64,000 nucleotides of DNA from Microbacterium sp. APC 3901 (GTDB lineage: Bacteria; Actinomycetota; Actinomycetes; Actinomycetales; Microbacteriaceae), in NCBI RefSeq assembly GCF_030407765.1, contig NZ_JASDCU010000005.1, positions 124,001 to 188,000 of the forward strand, written 5' to 3'. Position 1 is the stretch's first letter. Each line of letters opens with the position of its first letter. Under the pieces are notes generated by a model. The model saw only the letters and a program-made list of their open reading frames with translations, did not search any database and was not told the origin of the DNA. Both the position numbers and the translations under genes were made by a program. Positions 63,829 to 64,000 of the stretch are shown here, piece by piece.

Positions 63829-64000
63829 ATGACTTCAGCTCCCCGCACTCCGTCTGCCATCGACAAAGTCGCCGATGAGTGGGTCGACACCATCGCTGTA
63901 CTCGCCCCGACTCTCGGCACCTACATCGGCAGAGACGAGGTCAACGACCGTTTCGGTGACTTGAGCCCAGAGGGGCACGAGCAGATCGCCTCTGCCACGC
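63829..64000 (+). CDS. DUF885-like protein, N-terminal fragment (continues past the window)
   Basis: Only 57 codons are visible. The product starts MTSAPRTPSAIDKVADEWVD and continues LAPTLGTYIGRDEVNDRFGD, then LSPEGHEQIASAT. This matches my recollection of the N-terminus of DUF885 family proteins in Microbacteriaceae, which are predicted metallopeptidase-like. The 3' end lies outside the window, so the family call is moderate. GGAGGG immediately before the ATG is part of the same 6-base interval as the -10. Confidence 0.65.
   Translation, partial: MTSAPRTPSAIDKVADEWVDTIAVLAPTLGTYIGRDEVNDRFGDLSPEGHEQIASAT

Overview
The window is a compact, GC-rich (clearly above 65% by eye) chromosomal segment of an actinobacterium. 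It is most likely Microbacterium or a close relative in the Microbacteriaceae. The evidence is the gene order secD-secF-rel, the aro/efp/nusB and pyrR-pyrB-pyrC-carA-carB-pyrF blocks, a PdtaR-type ANTAR regulator, an mIHF-like domain joined to guanylate kinase, a PriA homologue without helicase motifs, many GTG starts, and start/stop overlaps of the ATGA/GTGA type. Almost everything is core housekeeping. I see no insertion sequence, prophage, CRISPR array or integrase.

Layout. 1-4.3 kb: the end of secD, secF and the (p)ppGpp synthetase/hydrolase. 4.3-8.7 kb: a small accessory stretch with an AbiEi-like protein, a DUF349 protein, a NirB-N-terminal-like FAD oxidoreductase, a NnaR-like regulator and a small membrane protein. 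8.8-16.8 kb: rarA, rpsD, a small membrane protein, alaS, ruvX, mltG and aroE. 16.8-21.2 kb: aroC-aroK-aroB-aroQ (shikimate pathway), then efp and nusB. 21.2-26.2 kb: a SWIM/SNF2 helicase and an unusual metallo-beta-lactamase-fold/Rieske protein. 26.2-35.7 kb: the pyrimidine operon under a recognisable PyrR-binding RNA hairpin, ending in an mIHF-gmk fusion. 35.8-42.5 kb: rpoZ, metK, priA-like, fmt, rsmB and rpe. 42.5-48.5 kb: hisE-hisG-hisF-hisI, then a trp block (Trp-associated membrane protein, HGxxPAAW protein, trpC, trpB, trpA). No trpE is present at the his/trp junction. 48.5-57.2 kb: lgt, gltB, gltD and pyk. 57.3-59.3 kb: two alpha/beta hydrolases, a hypothetical gene and tRNA-Leu(CAA). 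59.4-64 kb: pdtaR, a GNAT acetyltransferase, a hotdog thioesterase, polA and the start of a DUF885-type gene.

How it works together. The pyr operon supplies UMP and carbamoyl phosphate, with PyrR feedback predicted at the translation start of its own first gene. The aro block makes chorismate, which feeds the downstream trp genes. The his, trp and glutamate synthase genes sit close together as an amino-acid synthesis neighbourhood. A -10 element of the form TANNNT lies 6-7 bases before the start codons of rarA, hisE, lgt, pdtaR, polA, the first alpha/beta hydrolase and the last gene. Those mRNAs are therefore probably leaderless.

I did not find a convincing new multi-gene system. The observations most worth checking are the FAD-oxidoreductase/NnaR-like pair behind a GlnR-like box, the metallo-beta-lactamase/Rieske fusion, the mIHF-Gmk fusion and the missing trpE.
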